Source: an uncultured Gammaproteobacteria bacterium (lineage in GTDB: Bacteria > Pseudomonadota > Gammaproteobacteria > Acidiferrobacterales > CAJVXG01). Taken from it: 8,499 nt of DNA. A program made the position numbers and the translations under genes. The notes below the pieces were generated by a model, which saw only the letters and a program-made list of their open reading frames with translations, was not told the origin of the DNA and did not search any database. Positions 6,133-8,499 of this stretch are shown in pieces; position 1 is the first letter of the stretch; the number at the start of each line of letters is the position of its first letter. Location: positions 1 through 8,499 of the forward strand of contig CAJVXG010000058.1 of NCBI GenBank assembly GCA_913009215.1, in the 5' to 3' direction.

Positions 6133-6255
6133 GGCGGATTAGCACCCCAAGGGTATGATGTACAGGAAGTACAAATGTCGCGGGCGCAAGGACGCGCAGG
6201 AGCGACCTTCCATTGTACTATGATCGAGTATGTGGGGCGCGTAGTGTAATCCGCC
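6133..6255. repeat. Block with inverted ends GGCGGATTA/TAATCCGCC
   Basis: Perfect 9-bp inverted ends enclose a GC-rich interior with a small inverted repeat (6158-6172) and CGCGGGCGC/GGACGCGC motifs. Outside the arms the sequences ATACGTAG and GTATGT are also partly inverted. The form suggests a non-coding miniature mobile repeat. No target duplication was recognised. Confidence 0.4.
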
Positions 6256-6296
6256 GTATGTCTATACCCAAGCCTCGTATGCCTCACGGCACATCC

Positions 6297-6332
6297 GGTG
6301 GGTTACGACACACACCATGTGTCTAACCCACC
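6297..6332. repeat. Strong hairpin GGTGGGTTA...TAACCCACC
   Basis: Nine bases (6297-6305) pair with 6324-6332. After one bulged C, GACACA (6307-6312) pairs with TGTGTC (6318-6323), leaving a five-base loop. No T-run follows, so it looks like a REP-type palindrome rather than a terminator. Confidence 0.6.
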
Positions 6333-6368
6333 CTACATTGACTATGATACCGCTTAAGTAATATCACT

Positions 6369-6388
6369 CGGGTCTGTTCCCTATTGTG
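6369..6388 (+). repeat. Repeat copy F (GGGTCTGTTCCCTATTGTGCG)
   Basis: GGGTCTGTTCCCTATTGTGCG ends like copy B (CTGCTCCCCTATTATGCG) and shares GGGTCTG with copy E. A T-run (6391-6397) follows, leading straight into the GFA pseudogene stop codon. Confidence 0.4.
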
Positions 6389-6395
6389 CGTTTTT

Positions 6396-6569
6396 TTAAT
6401 CCGTCACGTATTCCGGGTACGTCGGCAGGTCATCACTACAGGACCACTCGGCGCGGGAGTCCCAGAAGATACGGGTCCGGTTTCAGCGGTATGTCACTGT
6501 CCAGCGAACCTGCGGGAATAATAAAAAAATTGATTTGTTCGACAAGGCGCGGCACTGTTTACAAAAGCG
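6396..6569 (-). pseudogene. Decayed 3' fragment of a GFA-domain gene
   Basis: This segment aligns base by base with 7311-7499, the 3' part of the intact GFA gene. Over the first roughly 160 bases I count about 15 mismatches plus one 2-base deletion (after 6474), so about 90% identity. A 13-base deletion near 6554 follows, flanked in the intact gene by GGCA/CGCA. The two deletions shift the frame, and homology fades after ACAAAAGCG (6561-6569). The stop region still spells PEYVTD. The N-terminal half with the first five zinc-site cysteines is missing, so no working product is possible. It ends 24 bases from the stop of higA. With the intact gene it brackets the toxin-antitoxin operon. Confidence 0.85.
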
Positions 6570-6592
6570 AGGGACGCGTGCCTATTCCAGAT

Positions 6593-6952
6593 TCAAGCAA
6601 CCTTACTGAAGAGGCTTTCGAGAGGAATCTTTAATTCCTTATGTAACCTGCGAATCATTTCCAATGACAGACCACGCTTACGGTTAAGAATCTCGGATAC
6701 ACGCCCGCGACCACCGAGACAGGCTTCCAGGTCTTTGCGACCCAGGCCCATTTGCTCTATACGAAACAGAATGGCGTCGACAGGATCTGGTGGATAAACA
6801 GGGTGATGCCTGGCTTCAAAAGCTTCCACCAGGGTAGTTAATACGTCCAGCTCATCACCCTCAGGCGTGTCCGCTTTGGCATCCATCAACACCGCGATAC
6901 GTTCGAGTGCGTTTTCATAATCCTGTTCGGTTTTGATCGGTTGAATATCCAT
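6593..6952 (-). CDS. higA: HigA-type antitoxin, XRE-family HTH protein
   Basis: This is the antitoxin and probable autorepressor of the HigBA pair. The protein has 119 residues. Residues 1-60 form the N-terminal part typical of COG5499 HigA proteins (QPIKTEQDYENALERI, TPEGDELDVLTTLVEAFE, YPPDPVDAI). Residues 64-108 form the helix-turn-helix domain, with GLGRKDLEACLGGRGRVSEI then LNRKRGLSLEMIRRLHKEL. I prefer the ATG at 6952, which overlaps the toxin's stop as TGATG and suggests translational coupling; a GTG one codon earlier is possible. The toxin gene comes first, the usual order for higBA. No terminator is visible before the GFA pseudogene, 24 bases downstream. Confidence 0.92.
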   Translation of the reverse strand: MDIQPIKTEQDYENALERIAVLMDAKADTPEGDELDVLTTLVEAFEARHHPVYPPDPVDAILFRIEQMGLGRKDLEACLGGRGRVSEILNRKRGLSLEMIRRLHKELKIPLESLFSKVA

Positions 6953-7245
6953 CACACTGTTTCCACATTAATCTGGTCGTACTCTTTATGGGTACCAATA
7001 AATCGGATGTAGATAATGCGGTAAGGGTAGTTAATCTTCACCACAAGTCGATACTTGTTACCGGCAATATTGAATACCGCCCGATTGTCCTTGAGGATGC
7101 TCGCATTGCCGTAATCGGCTTTAAGTTCATGCGGGCTTTGCCAATCTGCCAACTCTACCTCTTGATGCCAGGCCTTTAATGGCCCTTCGGCGTCCTTGTA
7201 AAGTTCCCAAAACTGCCGCAAGGTCCTTTTTGCGATCACCCTCAT
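6952..7245 (-). CDS. higB: HigB-type mRNA interferase toxin
   Basis: This is a 97-residue toxin of the HigB_toxin family, expected to cut mRNA at the ribosome and to be neutralised by HigA. The family signature is clear: MRVIAKRTLRQFWELY at the start, LKAWHQEV, then NKYRLVVKINYPYRIIYIRFIGTHKEYDQINVETV at the end, with basic residues and His86 in GTHKEYD as candidate active-site positions. The length is normal and nothing is missing. I chose the ATG at 7245 over an upstream GTG/ATG-like start at 7269, because family members begin MRV/MRI and because the predicted promoter places transcription start at this very codon. The stop overlaps higA. No Shine-Dalgarno precedes it, which fits a leaderless message. 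Confidence 0.92.
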   Translation of the reverse strand: MRVIAKRTLRQFWELYKDAEGPLKAWHQEVELADWQSPHELKADYGNASILKDNRAVFNIAGNKYRLVVKINYPYRIIYIRFIGTHKEYDQINVETV

Positions 7246-7251
7246 TGAAGT

Positions 7252-7294
7252 AGTATAGTATGTTCCCAATATGGGAGCAAGAGGTTTCTTGCTC
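7252..7294 (-). promoter_or_regulatory. higBA promoter with overlapping operator-like palindrome
   Basis: On the minus strand, TTGCTC (7280-7275) and TATACT (7257-7252) are exactly 17 bases apart. The -35 lies within a perfect inverted repeat, GAGCAAGA (7275-7282) and TCTTGCTC (7287-7294), loop GGTT. A second short one, CCCA-ATA-TGGG (7265-7275), sits in the spacer. HigA binding here would block RNA polymerase, the normal autoregulation of such operons. Transcription would start about seven bases past the -10, at the A of the higB ATG (7245). Confidence 0.6.
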
Positions 7295-7310
7295 TTCTGG
7301 CCGGTTTTAC

Positions 7311-7724
7311 CTAATCCGTAACGTATTCAGAGTACGTCGGCAGATCATCACTACAGGACCACTCGGCGCGGGAGTCCCAGAAAATACGGGCCTGCGGTTT
7401 CAGCGGTATGTCGCTGTCGAGCGAACCCGCGGGGATGATAAAGAAATTGATTTGCTCGACAAAGCGCGGCAGGTTGCTGCCGCAGTGTTTACAAAAGCGG
7501 GTGGTGAAACGTATCGCCTCCGACACTTTAAACGTAGTGATCAACTCCTCACCCTGGATCCAGCGTATCGACCCCGGACGAATCATGAGATTGGTCGCAT
7601 GGCCGGTACCGCTGGCCTTGCGACAACGACCGCAATGGCAATGATACATCCGTTCCGGTTCACCAGTGACTTCGTATTGCACGGCACCGCAGAGGCAACT
7701 GCCTTGTAATGTAGTTACAGTCAT
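7311..7724 (-). CDS. GFA-domain zinc protein (CENP-V/GFA family)
   Basis: This 137-residue cytoplasmic protein belongs to the glutathione-dependent formaldehyde-activating family, a Mss4-like zinc fold. Zinc-site cysteines are Cys10 and Cys12 (GSCLCGAVQYEV), Cys29, Cys31 and Cys34 (HCHCGRCRKASG), and Cys78 and Cys81 (RFCKHCGSNL), all present and in the expected order. The C-terminal IFWDSRAEWSCSDDLPTY is also typical. Members were named for a possible glutathione-formaldehyde reaction, but most are uncharacterised, so no substrate can be given. AGAGAG about nine bases before the ATG supports the start. The gene precedes higBA on the same strand, but that operon has its own promoter. Its 3' end is repeated twice more to the left. 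Confidence 0.9.
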   Translation of the reverse strand: MTVTTLQGSCLCGAVQYEVTGEPERMYHCHCGRCRKASGTGHATNLMIRPGSIRWIQGEELITTFKVSEAIRFTTRFCKHCGSNLPRFVEQINFFIIPAGSLDSDIPLKPQARIFWDSRAEWSCSDDLPTYSEYVTD

Positions 7725-7766
7725 AACGGAAATCTCTCTTGAAAATGAAATGGGAATTATATCTCA

Positions 7767-7836
7767 GAGGGGAGTGATTAATATTTAATCACTCCGACCC
7801 CTTTGGCCAGGGCGCCGAACCCGGAGGTCTGGGATA
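7767..7836. repeat. Repeat copy G with GGAGTGATTAA palindrome
   Basis: GGAGTGATTAA (7771-7781) is inverted as TTAATCACTCC (7785-7795) around TAT, followed by GACCCC and CTTTGGCC. The continuation to GGAGGTCTGGGA (7821-7832) resembles copy E with extra bases. It lies upstream of the GFA gene. Confidence 0.55.
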
Positions 7837-7880
7837 CAGCTACATAAGGGTTTTACTCTAACCTGGCTTTTCCTCTGTAG

Positions 7881-7905
7881 AAAAATAAATCTGTCCCCAT
7901 TTATT
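7881..7905 (+). repeat. CTGTCCC element copy H, overlapping a stop codon
   Basis: AAAAATAAATCTGTCCCC then ATTTATT is the most complete copy. On the minus strand the stop codon of the lipoprotein gene (TAA, 7903-7901) is formed by the element's own AATAAAT. The inverted A/T-rich flanks AATAAAT/ATTTATT make it a weak palindrome. Confidence 0.65.
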
Positions 7906-8347
7906 TCATCCCATCAAGAATCGACAAAAATTGCTCAGTTTTAACGTAAGTCCATGTGGAGGTTGTGCCGTCCGGAAATACAAAAACCGTGGTCGGGGGT
8001 CCCAAAACACTCAGCTTACTTTTTATGGCACCAGCGGCTGAGTAGGTTTTGCTGATGTTGACCTTTACCCGAGTAAAGCCTTTGAGTTTCACTTGTACCT
8101 CAGGATTTGACAAGGTATCGCGCACAAAGGCTTTACTGTATCGTTCGTCGGCATAAAAAACCACCATCACGATTTTTTTATTTTTGCTGGCGGCCTTGAT
8201 AATTTGTTCAAATTCATCAAGCGAGGCCGGTGTAGCATACGTCATCCCGGCGAAGGTAGTGCGTTTCATTGCTGATTCATTGCTGCATGCGGCGAGCGAC
8301 AAAACGGTAACGGTGAGGATGATCAGAAAGTTAAAAGATCGGTACAT
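7901..8347 (-). CDS. Lipoprotein with DsbD gamma-like thioredoxin fold lacking the CxxC
   Basis: A lipoprotein signal (MYRSFNFLIILTVTVLSLAAC) ends in the lipobox LAAC, so Cys21 would be acylated and the protein anchored in the envelope. Residues 42-148 follow the C-terminal thioredoxin domain of DsbD closely: KKIVMVVFYAD, then TLSNPEVQVKL, VKVNIS, the cis-proline loop VLGPPTTVFVFPDG with Pro118, and a final helix EQFLSILDGM. In E. coli DsbD, YAD is followed by WCVACKEF; here it is followed by ERYSKAF, one residue shorter, with both cysteines gone. Cys21 is the only cysteine in the protein, so thiol-disulfide exchange is impossible. It probably acts as a binding or structural protein. GGAG six to seven bases before the ATG supports the start. 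It stands alone and ends within a repeat copy. Confidence 0.85.
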   Translation of the reverse strand: MYRSFNFLIILTVTVLSLAACSNESAMKRTTFAGMTYATPASLDEFEQIIKAASKNKKIVMVVFYADERYSKAFVRDTLSNPEVQVKLKGFTRVKVNISKTYSAAGAIKSKLSVLGPPTTVFVFPDGTTSTWTYVKTEQFLSILDGMK

Positions 8348-8499
8348 TTTTTCTCCAGGGGCTGCGGCTCAGTTGGCAATATATAGAGTATAGCGGGTAT
8401 TTAAAGTACAAATCGTATTAGACGGAATTCTGTATTTTCCTGATATATAGATGTCCGTCTACTTCTAATATTGTTAATTTTACTCTGACCCCATTTATT
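8348..8499. other. Intergenic region with repeat copy I at its end
   Basis: No gene start is visible on either strand in these 152 bases. AT-rich runs (TATATAGAGTATAG near 8381) could hold the lipoprotein promoter; the minus-strand hexamer TATACT (8388-8393) would be its -10, but no good -35 is placed correctly. CTCTGACCCCATTTATT (8483-8499) shares the CCCCATTTATT tail with copy H and is cut by the window end. Confidence 0.45.

Larger units (their letters stand above)
6043..6395. other. Palindrome-rich intergenic block
   Basis: No gene is supported in these 353 bases. They contain a 28-base copy of the GFA-gene 3' end (6103-6130), a block bounded by GGCGGATTA (6133-6141) and its inverse TAATCCGCC (6247-6255), a small inverted repeat TGTAC/GTACA (6158-6172), a strong hairpin (6297-6332) and repeat copy F (6369-6388). 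Confidence 0.6.

Noticed and set aside
6102..6287. A minus-strand frame of about 61 codons through the palindromic block
   Set aside because: It is built from repeats, and its only recognisable part is the GFA tail copy (SEYVTD). There is no sign of coding selection.
6297..6332. An integron attC site, suggested by GTCTAAC in the hairpin and by a toxin-antitoxin/GFA gene mix typical of cassettes
   Set aside because: The partner GTTRRRY core is not present in the right place and no similar site separates the other genes.
6396..6634. A plus-strand reading frame over the GFA pseudogene
   Set aside because: It is antisense to a recognisable decayed copy of the minus-strand GFA gene.
1..8499. tRNA, rRNA or riboswitch
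   Set aside because: I saw no cloverleaf with a TTCGANTC-type arm, no rRNA-like conserved segment and no recognisable riboswitch core on either strand. This was done by eye, not with a covariance search.

Overview
The window looks like a lightly packed accessory stretch of a gammaproteobacterial chromosome. I infer this from the protein families (NemA-type Old Yellow Enzyme, LdhA-type dehydrogenase, DUF3775, GFA protein, HigBA, DsbD-like lipoprotein) and from the many short palindromic intergenic repeats. No rRNA, tRNA, CRISPR array, transposase or integrase gene is visible. The genus cannot be read from the sequence.

Layout. Bases 1-426 (+) hold the 3' end of a DUF1207-type outer-membrane barrel gene. 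It is followed by a small secreted protein with two cysteines (540-1043, +) and, convergently, a His-rich single-haem periplasmic cytochrome c (1115-1621, -), with a long hairpin between them. Bases 1622-2043 contain a possible broken small membrane-protein gene and a degenerate tandem repeat. A small membrane protein follows (2044-2301, -); its best upstream start is cut off by an in-frame stop. Next come an Old Yellow Enzyme (2605-3690, +), a convergent DUF3775 protein (3704-4090, -), a D-lactate dehydrogenase-type enzyme (4255-5271, +) ending at a perfect 22-bp-arm palindrome, and a convergent six-helix membrane protein of unknown function (5413-6042, -).

The right part (6043-7724) is the most structured. 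A palindrome-rich block comes first, then a decayed partial copy of a GFA-domain gene. A complete HigB/HigA-type toxin-antitoxin operon with its own promoter and operator-like palindrome follows, and then the intact GFA gene. The GFA 3' end occurs three times (near 6103, 6396 and 7311), so the toxin-antitoxin module is bracketed by direct repeats roughly 90% identical over about 160 bp. Last is a lipoprotein with a DsbD gamma-like thioredoxin fold that has lost both redox cysteines (7901-8347, -).

About ten copies of a short degenerate element lie between the genes. On the minus strand its core reads GGGACAG or GGGGTCAG. Most copies sit at or next to the 3' ends of genes, and the non-palindromic copies all point the same way. 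They resemble REP-type repeats mobilised by RAYT transposases elsewhere, but no such transposase is present here.

The genes do not form one pathway. They are mostly single-gene units with convergent or divergent neighbours; higB-higA is the only clear operon.
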